A stretch of 8,128 nt of DNA from JAYQUR01 sp038133505 (GCA_038133505.1 JAYPTI010000141.1:1-8128); one strand, 5' to 3'. Counted from the first letter of the stretch, positions 1 through 6,632 are shown. The notes: generated by a model not told the origin, from the letters alone. A program made the numbers and translations.

Positions 1-3
1 GAT

Positions 4-1542
4 CTAGTGTCCGGTATAAATGCACATTCCGCCCGGATTGCAAGACTCTTGCCGACACAAGGCAGCGGCAACCTCGCAGGCGGCGCCGGCGGCGACAGCG
101 GCACAGGGAACGGAGCCCACTTGTGCGGCGCGGGGCAGCCCCTGGTCGGCAGCGTCCGAAACCGGAGTCTCGTCGCCCGCAACCTCGACGCGGTTCCGCC
201 CGCCCTTCTTCGCGGCGTAAAGCGCCTGATCCGCCCTGTCGAGAAGGGAATCGAGCGGCTCTTGACCAGCGATACCGGTCGTCACCCCGATACTGATCGT
301 GATCGGCAGGCTCAGCCCGTCGCCCAGCACCTCGAAGGGCTCGTCGTCGACCATGGCGCGAAGGCGGTTTGCCGCCGAAAGGGCGTCCCGGGCGTCGACG
401 TTCGGCATAAGGACGACGAACTCCTCGCCGCCCAGACGGATCGCCGTATCGAACCCGCGGATTCCGCCGATGACCCGGTTCGCGAGAATCTGGAGCACAT
501 CGTCACCGACCGCATGACCGTGGTCGTCGTTCACGCTCTTGAAGTGGTCGACATCCATGATCAGGACCGAAATCGGCTTCAAGCTGGGCGCCAGGTCGTT
601 CGTCAGTTCCTGAAAATGGGTTTCCAGGTAACGACGGTTGTACAGCCCGGTGAGACTGTCCGTCACCGCAGCCGTAAGGCTCTTCTCGTACTGGCGGCGG
701 AGGTCGTCCTCGATCATCTTGCGGCGAAGCTGCGTCCGCGCCCGCGCGGTGAGCTCGTCCTTGTTCACCGGGCGGACGAGATAATCGTTGACCCCGAGGT
801 CGAGCGCCTTCGCCAGCCGCTCGTTGTCGCCCTCGTCCAGCATGACGAGGACCGGACAGTGACGCGTCGTTTCGTTCGAACGGAGCTGCGAGCAGAATCT
901 CAGCACGTCTTCGCCGTCGACATGATCGTCGGCGAGGATGAGGTGGAATTTGCCTTCCGCCGCGCGCACCGTGGCATCCTCTGCCGTGAAGGCATGCGTG
1001 GTGGAGTATCCCTCCTCCGAAAGCGTCTCCACGATACGGTGGCTGGGGCCGTAATCGTCCGCGAGAAGGAGGACCTGCAGCATGGCCGGATCGATGTTGG
1101 GGCCGTTCCCGTTGGTCGCCAGACCGAACTGCGTGAAGGTGGATTCCCGGGCGCGCCATTCGTCCATCGCACGTTTCAGGCGAACCAGCGAGCGGATGCG
1201 CGCAAACAGCGCAAGATCGTTGACCGGCTTCGTCAGAAAGTCGTCCGCGCCGGCTTCGAGCCCGCGCACCCGGTCGGAGACTTCGCTCAACGCCGTCACC
1301 ATCACGACCGGAATGTGCGCCGTCGCGGGATCTCCCTTGATTCGCGCGCAGACTTCGAACCCGTCCATGCCGGGCATCATGACGTCCAGCAGGACGATAT
1401 CTGGCATGGATGCCTGGACGATCTCAAGCGCCGTCGCACCGTCGTTCGCGGTGAGAACTTCGTAATATTCGACAAGCAGCTTGGCTTCGAGAAGCCGAAC
1501 GTTCGCTGCTATATCATCGACGACGAGTACGCGTGCAGACAT
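4..1542 (-). CDS. pleD: PleD-like response regulator / diguanylate cyclase (REC-REC-GGDEF)
   Basis: Condenses two GTP into c-di-GMP; in Caulobacter PleD is activated by phosphorylation and drives the swarmer-to-stalked transition. The 512-residue product has REC1 (about 1-120: acidic D9/D10, phospho-acceptor D53 in LLDVMMPGMDG, T83, K105 in TKP), REC2 (about 154-272) and GGDEF (about 290-453) with TDSLTGLYNRRY, metal-site MDVDHF and active site GGEEF at 371-375. An RxxD inhibitory site (R362-D365, RGFD) sits five residues before it, so product inhibition is expected. REC2 is degenerate: LILADDHV replaces the usual phospho-acceptor context and the conserved Lys is Arg257 (VRPVN), as expected for the PleD adaptor domain. 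The ATG at 1542 has an AGGGG Shine-Dalgarno five bases upstream, inside the 12-bp gap after divK. About 57 residues follow the GGDEF domain, Ala-rich and with five Cys (480, 489, 496, 501, 507), longer than Caulobacter PleD (454 aa). Family assignment is very secure; the tail's reality is uncertain. Confidence 0.95.
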   Translation of the reverse strand: MSARVLVVDDIAANVRLLEAKLLVEYYEVLTANDGATALEIVQASMPDIVLLDVMMPGMDGFEVCARIKGDPATAHIPVVMVTALSEVSDRVRGLEAGADDFLTKPVNDLALFARIRSLVRLKRAMDEWRARESTFTQFGLATNGNGPNIDPAMLQVLLLADDYGPSHRIVETLSEEGYSTTHAFTAEDATVRAAEGKFHLILADDHVDGEDVLRFCSQLRSNETTRHCPVLVMLDEGDNERLAKALDLGVNDYLVRPVNKDELTARARTQLRRKMIEDDLRRQYEKSLTAAVTDSLTGLYNRRYLETHFQELTNDLAPSLKPISVLIMDVDHFKSVNDDHGHAVGDDVLQILANRVIGGIRGFDTAIRLGGEEFVVLMPNVDARDALSAANRLRAMVDDEPFEVLGDGLSLPITISIGVTTGIAGQEPLDSLLDRADQALYAAKKGGRNRVEVAGDETPVSDAADQGLPRAAQVGSVPCAAVAAGAACEVAAALCRQESCNPGGMCIYTGH

Positions 1543-1554
1543 GATACCCCTGGC

Positions 1555-1923
1555 TTAGGCAAGCACCTTCTGGATCGTGTCCAGAAAGCTGTTCACCGAA
1601 ATCGGCTTCGCGATATACGCCTCGCATCCGCCGCTTCGAATTTTTTCCTCGTCGCCTTTCATTGCGAAGGCCGTGACGGCGATGACGGGAATGGTCTTGA
1701 GCTCGTCGTCGGCCTTGATCCACTTGGTGACTTCCAGCCCGGAGACCTCGGGCAACTGGATATCCATCAGGATCAAGTCCGGCCGGTGCTCGCGCGCCAG
1801 TTCCAGCGCTTCCCTGCCGTCTTTCGTCTGGAGCGTCGTATAGCCGTGGACCTCCAACAGATCGTGGAAGAGCTTCATGTTGAGCTCGTTGTCTTCAACG
1901 ATCAAAATTTTCTTCTGGCTCAT
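1555..1923 (-). CDS. divK: DivK single-domain response regulator
   Basis: Stand-alone receiver that, in Caulobacter and relatives, is phosphorylated by DivJ, dephosphorylated by PleC, and through DivL/CckA lowers CtrA activity. The 122-residue protein is one REC domain: acidic pair E10/D11, phospho-acceptor D54 in LILMDIQLPEVSGLEVTKW, T84 and K106 (KPIS). The stretches VEDNELNMKLFHDLLE, VTAFAMKGDEE and GGCEAYI are DivK hallmarks, so this is DivK rather than a generic CheY-like protein. I chose the ATG at 1923 rather than the in-frame GTG just before it (1924-1926), because the AGGGG ribosome site is then five bases away instead of two. It is the first gene of a two-gene operon with pleD, an arrangement widespread in alphaproteobacteria, placing both outputs of the PleC/DivJ kinases under one promoter. 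Confidence 0.95.
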   Translation of the reverse strand: MSQKKILIVEDNELNMKLFHDLLEVHGYTTLQTKDGREALELAREHRPDLILMDIQLPEVSGLEVTKWIKADDELKTIPVIAVTAFAMKGDEEKIRSGGCEAYIAKPISVNSFLDTIQKVLA

Positions 1924-2080
1924 CACAACCCCTGAAACATCTGATATTCAAAGCTTTTTCGCTCTATTCCTATCGACGGCGTTAATCCGCTTCCCCCGGA
2001 CGGCAACAAACGGTCCCCGTCTTTCGGCCGCGCCGGACCTCATTGGACCATCCCAAGTGACCGGATAGTGAGGCAAATTC

Positions 2081-2109
2081 GTTAACATTTGGTAATCTTT
2101 CGGTTAACC
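2081..2109. promoter_or_regulatory. Paired GTTAAC sites, CtrA-like half-sites
   Basis: GTTAAC occurs at 2081-2086 and again at 2103-2108, the second inside the perfect palindrome GGTTAACC (2102-2109). The spacing is 22 bp, about two helical turns, so both sites face the same way. Caulobacter CtrA binds TTAA-N7-TTAA and TTAACC-type half-sites; the spacing here does not fit the full box. ATTA-N7-TTAA on the minus strand (2096-2082) matches six of eight positions. A further TTAA lies at 1982-1985. Binding by CtrA is inferred from the motif and from divK being a known CtrA-linked gene. Confidence 0.35.
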
Positions 2110-2123
2110 CCGTCCGGGTCAAG
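2094..2123 (-). promoter_or_regulatory. Candidate promoter for divK-pleD
   Basis: Read on the minus strand, CTTGAC (2123-2118) is an exact match to the alphaproteobacterial -35 element. A weak -10, AAGATT (2099-2094), follows TTGACC after 17 bases. The start would lie near 2088, giving a leader of about 165 bases before divK. One TTAA site (2104-2107) falls between the two boxes and another (2082-2085) just past the start. The -10 matches TATAAT at only three positions, so this is tentative; a promoter nearer the gene is possible. Confidence 0.3.
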
Positions 2124-2141
2124 CGCATACGTTTGTATGCG
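2124..2141. repeat. 18-bp inverted repeat upstream of mak (operator-like)
   Basis: CGCATAC-GTTT-GTATGCG: perfect 7-bp arms around a 4-base centre, 51 bases before the mak ATG. The size and dyad symmetry fit the operator of a dimeric repressor, for example of the TetR or LacI kind, or a small RNA hairpin if transcribed. If the GGTTAACC element supplies a -35, the left arm would cover a -10 around 2127-2132, which fits repression of mak; that promoter reading is weak. No regulator gene is present in the window. Confidence 0.45.
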
Positions 2142-2191
2142 TACCGCACACGCCGGGGGCGGAAAACGACCTTTCCGGGAAAGTTTCAATC

Positions 2192-3100
2192 ATGCGGATC
2201 GGAATCGATCTGGGCGGCACGAAAATCGAGGGCATTGCCCTCGATCCGACGGGCGACATTCTGTTCCGCGACCGCCGGAATTCCCCCGCCGGGAGCTATA
2301 ACGCCATTCTCGACGCGATCGCGGGATTGGTCTCAGACATCGAGACGAAAGCCGGCCGCCGCGGCACGATAGGTATCGGTATCCCGGGCGCCGTCTCATC
2401 GGCGACCGGTCTGGTGAAGAATGCGAACACGACCTGCCTGATCGGACGGCCGTTCGGGGGCGACATCGCCGAAAAGCTGGGCCGCGAGGTCCGGGTCGCC
2501 AACGATGCCGACTGTTTCGCGCTGTCCGAAGCGACCGACGGCGCGGCCGCGGGCGTCAGGTCTGTCTTCGGGGTAATTCTCGGTACCGGCGTCGGCGGCG
2601 GTCTCGTCATCGACGGGAAACTGCTGTCCGGTCCGAACGGCATCGCGGGCGAATGGGGCCACAATCCGTTGCCGTGGCCGCGCGACGAGGAACGGCCCGG
2701 GCCGCCCTGCTATTGCGGCAAATCCGGCTGCATCGAGACGTTCCTGTCCGGGCCGGGCATGAGCGGAGACCACCGGAGCCGTTTCGGGGAGACCCTCGAT
2801 GCGGCGACCATCGCCCGTCGCGCAAACGCCGGAGACGGACATGCGAACGAAACCCTCGAGCGGTATGCCGACCGGCTCGCCCGGGCGCTGGCATCCGTGA
2901 TCAATGTCGTCGACCCCGAGGTCGTCGTACTCGGCGGCGGGCTGAGCAATATCCCGATGCTCTACGGGAAACTCCCGGAACTTCTGCCGAGATACGTATT
3001 TTCGGACCGGATGGAAACGGAGATACGGCCTCCGCTGTTCGGCGATTCGAGCGGCGTACGCGGCGCGGCATGGCTGTGGCCGAAAGACACGACGGATTAA
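2192..3100 (+). CDS. mak: ROK-family sugar kinase, Mak-like fructokinase
   Basis: ATP-dependent cytoplasmic hexokinase of the ROK family, most like E. coli Mak, which phosphorylates fructose (also some mannose) to the 6-phosphate. The 302 residues equal the family length. Visible features: N-terminal phosphate loop DLGGTK (6-11), GIGIPG (61-66), catalytic Asp105 in VANDADC, second ATP loop GTGVGGG (131-137), and zinc site GEWGH (H157) plus CYCGKSGC (C173, C175, C180) followed by E182. The segments GLVKNANTTCL, GEWGHNPLPW and the C-terminal GDSSGVRGAAWLWP are shared almost word for word with Mak, so I prefer it over NagK or glucokinase; substrate is still inferred. The ATG at 2192 follows a moderate GGGAAAG ribosome site (2177-2183). 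It stands alone, divergent from divK and convergent with eipB, and an inverted repeat upstream suggests its own repressor. Confidence 0.9.
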   Translation: MRIGIDLGGTKIEGIALDPTGDILFRDRRNSPAGSYNAILDAIAGLVSDIETKAGRRGTIGIGIPGAVSSATGLVKNANTTCLIGRPFGGDIAEKLGREVRVANDADCFALSEATDGAAAGVRSVFGVILGTGVGGGLVIDGKLLSGPNGIAGEWGHNPLPWPRDEERPGPPCYCGKSGCIETFLSGPGMSGDHRSRFGETLDAATIARRANAGDGHANETLERYADRLARALASVINVVDPEVVVLGGGLSNIPMLYGKLPELLPRYVFSDRMETEIRPPLFGDSSGVRGAAWLWPKDTTD

Positions 3101-3109
3101 CCGGCGAGT

Positions 3110-4006
3110 TCAGTCTGCGCAGGAAGGCTCCTTGCCGACGCGCAGTTTTTCGAGGCGTCCGTCGAGCAGGAAATCGTCGAAGCCTATTTTCAGGCGGTCG
3201 ATGACGCCGTTCCGGAACAGCCTGAAGCCGATTTCGGAATCGGGCTGAGCCTCCGGCGAATTCCCGCCGAAATAGGCGAGCTGTACGTTCCACATGGCGA
3301 GGCCCGAAAGCTCGGACGGCATCGCTTTTTCGGCACCCGATTCGACCGACTGCTTTCCGATCACCGCATTGACGAGCATCGGCCCCTCGTTGGTCAGGCC
3401 GTCGAACACCGTCGCAGAGACCACACGGGGAGCGGAACGCGCCGCTTCGAGCAGGCGTTTCGTATGATGCGTCGGAAACATCGTCTCGGGGGAAAGGGCG
3501 ATCGTCTTCGCTGCCGGCGCGGTGAAGGTTGCCTTTCCGCCGTTCGCGTCAATCGCCGCGCGCCCTTCGGTCTTCTCGGACTCCCGGCAGTTGACGAATG
3601 TCAGGACGTAGAACGAGTACTGCCGCGAGTCCGCCGCCTCCCATGTCGTCGCTTCCATCCGGATCCGGAGCGGTTCGTTCTCCCGGTAGTCGATGTCGAA
3701 CGTCATCAGATGGTTCATCGTCCAGCCGGTGCAGTCGCCTTCCCAGTTGATCGCGAGGTCGCCCCGGACGCTGCTGATGCCGCTGCCGCCCAGGGCCGAG
3801 GCAAGGGTCAGCGAGTAATGAGCGGCATGCGGCACAAGACCGGCGGCGGCCGCGGGCATGGCGAATGGCGACAGGAGAATTGTGCCGGCAAGGGATAGTC
3901 GACCTGCGCGCCTGCGGTGGCGGGAGGGCAGGAATTGCCGGGCAGAATGTTCCGCAGTCCGGCCATTTCGCCGGAACGGACATAATTTTTTATTCAATTT
4001 CAACAT
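3110..4006 (-). CDS. eipB: EipB-like (DUF1849) periplasmic envelope-integrity protein
   Basis: Matches the DUF1849/EipB family, periplasmic beta-spiral proteins needed for envelope integrity in Brucella. From the ATG at 4006 the product is 298 residues. A basic n-region of about 34 residues leads to a hydrophobic stretch (LSLAGTILLSPFAMPAAAA, about 37-55) with probable cleavage near 55/56, then the family opening GLVPHAAHYSLTLASA. Cys92 (GDCTGW) and Cys296 (PSCAD, next to the stop) sit where the family's conserved N-/C-terminal disulfide lies; Cys140 is extra. A TTG at 4063 would add 19 residues but has no ribosome site, is not signal-like, and would swallow the sigma-54 promoter at 4014-4030, so I reject it. 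The ATG has only a weak GCAAG ribosome site and the n-region is unusually long. It is convergent with mak (9-bp gap) and divergent from the diguanylate cyclase gene. Confidence 0.82.
   Translation of the reverse strand: MLKLNKKLCPFRRNGRTAEHSARQFLPSRHRRRAGRLSLAGTILLSPFAMPAAAAGLVPHAAHYSLTLASALGGSGISSVRGDLAINWEGDCTGWTMNHLMTFDIDYRENEPLRIRMEATTWEAADSRQYSFYVLTFVNCRESEKTEGRAAIDANGGKATFTAPAAKTIALSPETMFPTHHTKRLLEAARSAPRVVSATVFDGLTNEGPMLVNAVIGKQSVESGAEKAMPSELSGLAMWNVQLAYFGGNSPEAQPDSEIGFRLFRNGVIDRLKIGFDDFLLDGRLEKLRVGKEPSCAD
3115..3150 (+). terminator. Candidate intrinsic terminator for mak, inside the eipB 3' end
   Basis: CTGCGC (3115-3120) pairs with GCGCAG (3140-3145), followed directly by TTTTT (3146-3150). 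Inside, AGGA (3121-3124) continues the stem with TCCT (3129-3132) over an AGGC loop, leaving a seven-base bulge on the 3' side. It begins 15 bases after the mak stop and so overlaps the last codons of the opposing eipB gene. The bulge weakens it, so moderate to low confidence. Confidence 0.4.
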
Positions 4007-4010
4007 CTTG
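3998..4010 (+). promoter_or_regulatory. Possible IHF site beside an A/T tract
   Basis: TTTCAACATCTTG matches the IHF consensus WATCAANNNNTTR with one mismatch, and an A/T tract (3981-3997) lies directly on its 5' side, as is usual for IHF sites. Sigma-54 promoters often use IHF to bend DNA towards an upstream activator. The core would lie at about -43 to -31, rather close to the -24 element, and the tract also encodes the EipB N-terminus, so this is weak. Confidence 0.2.
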
Positions 4011-4013
4011 CGT

Positions 4014-4030
4014 TTGGCACGCCGATTGCA
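4014..4030 (+). promoter_or_regulatory. Sigma-54 (RpoN) -24/-12 promoter
   Basis: TTGGCACG-CCGA-TTGCA matches the sigma-54 consensus YTGGCACG-N4-TTGCW at every fixed position. The invariant GG (4016-4017) and GC (4028-4029) are separated by exactly ten bases. Transcription would start about 12 bases beyond the GC, near 4041, about 35 bases before the diguanylate cyclase ATG at 4076. Such promoters need an AAA+ enhancer-binding protein; no activator gene or clear enhancer site is visible here. Confidence 0.75.
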
Positions 4031-4075
4031 TTGGTCGGATCGAGAGTTTTGATCCAGTGGCAATATGGTGCACGG

Positions 4076-4795
4076 ATGATACTTATGGAACAGGTTTCGG
4101 CGTCGCTTGCGGCGGATGACCCGGAACTGATGAATATGATCGGCCTGGTGGCCGGACGGCTTCTCGAGAACATGCCGGAAGGCTCCGCCGGCTCGGACAT
4201 GCGGCGCGAGGCATTGCTTGAACGCGCGCTGATGTATGCGGCCCAGGCCGAACAGCAGATCGCGTCGCAGGCCGAACGGATAGAGTATTTACAGAACCTG
4301 TCGCTGACCGACGAGGTGACGGGCCTTTTCAACAGGCGGGGGTTCGACGAACAACTGCGGCGCGCGCTCGCCAACGCCCGCCGTTTCGGCCACACCGGCC
4401 TCCTGATGTATTGCGATCTAGACGGCTTCAAGACGGTCAACGACCGTTACGGCCATTGCGGCGGCGACGCCGTACTGCGGCACGTGGCCGAGATCGCCGT
4501 CGCTTCTCTGCGCGAGACCGATACCGTCGCGCGCCTCGGGGGCGACGAATTCGCCATGCTGCTGACGCGTACCGCCTGGGCCGACGGGGCCAAACGCGCC
4601 CGATCCCTGCAATGGAACCTCGAATCGACGCCGTGCCGTTTCCATAACCACGAGATCGGAATCCGCGTGAGCCTCGGCATGGAGGCCTACGGTCCGGACG
4701 ATACGGCCGAAGAACTCATTCGCCGCGCCGACATGTCGATGTACTACGTGAAGCGGAAGAAAAAGGGCCCGCTCGGCGATATCGCGGCCGAATAG
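4076..4795 (+). CDS. Soluble GGDEF diguanylate cyclase
   Basis: Makes c-di-GMP from GTP. From the ATG at 4076 the product is 239 residues: a short N-terminal part (about 1-42) matching nothing I recognise, a charged helix likely to be a coiled-coil dimerising linker (about 43-75, RREALLERALMYAAQAEQQ), then a GGDEF domain opening with LTDEVTGLFNRRGF. Metal-binding D114 and D116 (CDLDGF), N122, active site GGDEF at 155-159 and an intact RxxD inhibitory site (RETD, 146-149) are all present, so it should be active and feedback-inhibited. There is no membrane segment, receiver or PAS domain; control may be largely transcriptional, through the sigma-54 promoter. Starts compete: ATG 4076 or ATG 4085; an in-frame TTG at 4031 lies inside the promoter and upstream of the predicted transcript start, so it is excluded. 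It is convergent with aspS (16-bp gap). Confidence 0.92.
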   Translation: MILMEQVSASLAADDPELMNMIGLVAGRLLENMPEGSAGSDMRREALLERALMYAAQAEQQIASQAERIEYLQNLSLTDEVTGLFNRRGFDEQLRRALANARRFGHTGLLMYCDLDGFKTVNDRYGHCGGDAVLRHVAEIAVASLRETDTVARLGGDEFAMLLTRTAWADGAKRARSLQWNLESTPCRFHNHEIGIRVSLGMEAYGPDDTAEELIRRADMSMYYVKRKKKGPLGDIAAE

Positions 4796-4811
4796 GCCTC
4801 CGAACCGTCTC

Positions 4812-6602
4812 CTAGGAAGGCTTGGCCGCCGGCGGCAGCGAGACGCGGATCGATAGTTCCCGCAAGCGCTCCTCGTCGACCCCGGCCGGCGCATTCATCA
4901 TCAGATCCTGCGCCTGCTGGTTCATCGGGAACAGGATCACCTCGCGGATATTCGGCTCGTCCGCCAACAGCATCACGATCCGGTCGATACCCGGCGCCGA
5001 GCCGCCATGCGGCGGCGCGCCGAACTTGAGCGCGTTGAGCATGCCGCCGAAACGGGATTCGACTTCCTCGTTCGGATAGCCCGCGATCTCGAAAGCCTTG
5101 TACATGATCTCCGGGCGATGGTTCCGGATAGCGCCGCTGGACAGTTCGATACCGTTGCAAACGATGTCGTACTGGTAGGCAAGAATATCGAGCGGGTTCT
5201 GGCTCTCGAGCGCCTCTAGGCCGCCCTGCGGCATCGAGAACGGATTGTGGCTGAATTCGATCCGGCCGGTGTTCTCGTCGAGCTCGTACATCGGATAGTC
5301 GACGATCCAGCAGAATTCGAAGCGGTTCTCGTCGATGAGCTCAAGCTGCTCGCCGACCTGGGTCCGCGCGCGTCCGGCGAAGCCGACGAAATCCTTCGGC
5401 ACGCCGGCGACGAAGAACACCGCATCGCCGTCCTTCAGGCCGAGCGTGTCGCGCAGCGCGATCGTGCGCTCCTCGCCGATGTTGTTGGCGATCGGGCCCG
5501 CGCCCTCGCCGTCGCGGAAGAAGATATAGCCGAGACCGGGCTGGCCCTCGTCCTTCTGCGCCCAGGAATTCATCCGGTCGCAGAACGCGCGCGAGCCGCC
5601 GCCCGGCGCGGGAATGGCCCAGACGCGGACGTTCTCGTCCTTTTCGATCATGCCGGCAAAGACCTTGAAGCCGGACCCGCGGAACGTGTCGGTGATGTCC
5701 GACATCTCGATGGGATTGCGCAGGTCGGGCTTGTCGTTGCCGTATTTCTGCATCGAATCCGCATAGGTGATGCGCGGGAACGGCGCCGGGGAGACCTTGC
5801 GGCCCTTGGCGAATTCCTCGAACACGCCGACCATGACCGGCTCGATCGCGGCGAACACGTCTTCCTGGGTCACGAACGACATCTCGATATCGAGCTGATA
5901 GAACTCGCCCGGCGACCGGTCGGCGCGCGCATCTTCGTCGCGGAAGCACGGCGCGATTTGGAAATACCTGTCGAAGCCCGCCACCATGATCAGCTGCTTG
6001 AACTGCTGCGGCGCCTGCGGCAATGCGTAGAACTGGCCGGGGTGCAGCCGGCTTGGCACGAGGAAGTCCCGCGCGCCCTCGGGCGACGTCGACGTCAGGA
6101 TCGGAGTCTGGAACTCCATGAAACCCTGATCGATCATGCGGCGGCGAATGCTGGAAATGACGGCGCTGCGGAGGATGATGTTCGCATGCACCTTTTCGCG
6201 CCGGAGGTCGAGGAAGCGGTAACGCAGGCGCACGTCCTCGCCGTAATCGCGGTCGCTGTTTACCTCGAGCGGCAGCGGCTCGGTACTGCCCAGCACGTCG
6301 CAGCTGTCGATCCGCAGCTCCACATCGCCGGTCGGCAGATCGGCGTTCCGAGTCTCTTCCGAGCGCTTCTCTATCTTTCCGGTCACGCAGATCACCGTTT
6401 CCAGCCGAAGCGATTCGACCTGCTCGAAAATCGGCGAATCGGTCTCGATCACGCACTGCGTCAGGCCGTAATGGTCTCGCAGGTCGATGAAAAGCAGGTT
6501 GCCGTGGTCCCGCTTGCGGTGAACCCAGCCGGAAAGACGCGCTTCTGTGCCGGCGGCGTCGGCGCGGAGCTGGCCGCAATTGTGGGTGCGGTACTGATGC
6601 AT
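4812..6602 (-). CDS. aspS: Aspartyl-tRNA synthetase, probably non-discriminating (Asp/Asn)
   Basis: Class IIb synthetase charging tRNA(Asp) with aspartate. The 596 residues equal the bacterial length. In order: N-terminal OB-fold anticodon-binding domain (GWVHRKRDHGNLLFIDLRD, about 25-43), motif 1 region, RYRFLDLRR hinge, catalytic core with TSTSPEGARDFLVPSR, motif 2 (FRDEDARADRSPGEFYQLDIE), the bacterial GAD insertion, and motif 3 (GGSAPGIDRIVMLL). The SPGEFYQ form of motif 2 and the C-terminal MNQQAQDLMMNAPA are alphaproteobacterial traits. His33 in RDHGN corresponds to the His of non-discriminating enzymes (Leu in E. coli), so it probably also makes Asp-tRNA(Asn) for GatCAB amidation; that is inference. 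The ATG at 6602 has AAAGG seven bases upstream and starts with the expected MHQYRTHNCGQL. The frame stays open far upstream, but only as antisense to rnd. Confidence 0.97.
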   Translation of the reverse strand: MHQYRTHNCGQLRADAAGTEARLSGWVHRKRDHGNLLFIDLRDHYGLTQCVIETDSPIFEQVESLRLETVICVTGKIEKRSEETRNADLPTGDVELRIDSCDVLGSTEPLPLEVNSDRDYGEDVRLRYRFLDLRREKVHANIILRSAVISSIRRRMIDQGFMEFQTPILTSTSPEGARDFLVPSRLHPGQFYALPQAPQQFKQLIMVAGFDRYFQIAPCFRDEDARADRSPGEFYQLDIEMSFVTQEDVFAAIEPVMVGVFEEFAKGRKVSPAPFPRITYADSMQKYGNDKPDLRNPIEMSDITDTFRGSGFKVFAGMIEKDENVRVWAIPAPGGGSRAFCDRMNSWAQKDEGQPGLGYIFFRDGEGAGPIANNIGEERTIALRDTLGLKDGDAVFFVAGVPKDFVGFAGRARTQVGEQLELIDENRFEFCWIVDYPMYELDENTGRIEFSHNPFSMPQGGLEALESQNPLDILAYQYDIVCNGIELSSGAIRNHRPEIMYKAFEIAGYPNEEVESRFGGMLNALKFGAPPHGGSAPGIDRIVMLLADEPNIREVILFPMNQQAQDLMMNAPAGVDEERLRELSIRVSLPPAAKPS

Positions 6603-6632
6603 GGTCTGGCCTTTGATCGGATAGAGGCGTTG

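Noticed and set aside
7..1935. A 642-codon open frame on the plus strand, antisense to pleD and divK
   Set aside because: It is the mirror of strongly supported genes; the translation is Arg/His/Asp-rich with no recognisable domain. GC-rich codon use keeps this frame open.
2171..2183. CTTTCC-G-GGAAAG dyad before the mak start
   Set aside because: Short, overlaps the ribosome site, and can be explained by the purine-rich Shine-Dalgarno; no independent support for a role.
4007..4063. TTG start extending EipB by 19 residues
   Set aside because: No ribosome site, no signal-peptide character, and it would place the sigma-54 promoter inside the gene.
4031..4075. TTG start extending the diguanylate cyclase by 15 residues
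   Set aside because: It lies upstream of the predicted sigma-54 transcript start and overlaps the promoter itself.
4796..4811. Bidirectional terminator between the cyclase gene and aspS
   Set aside because: The 16-bp gap has the CCTAGG palindrome nearby but no stable stem with a T-run on either strand.
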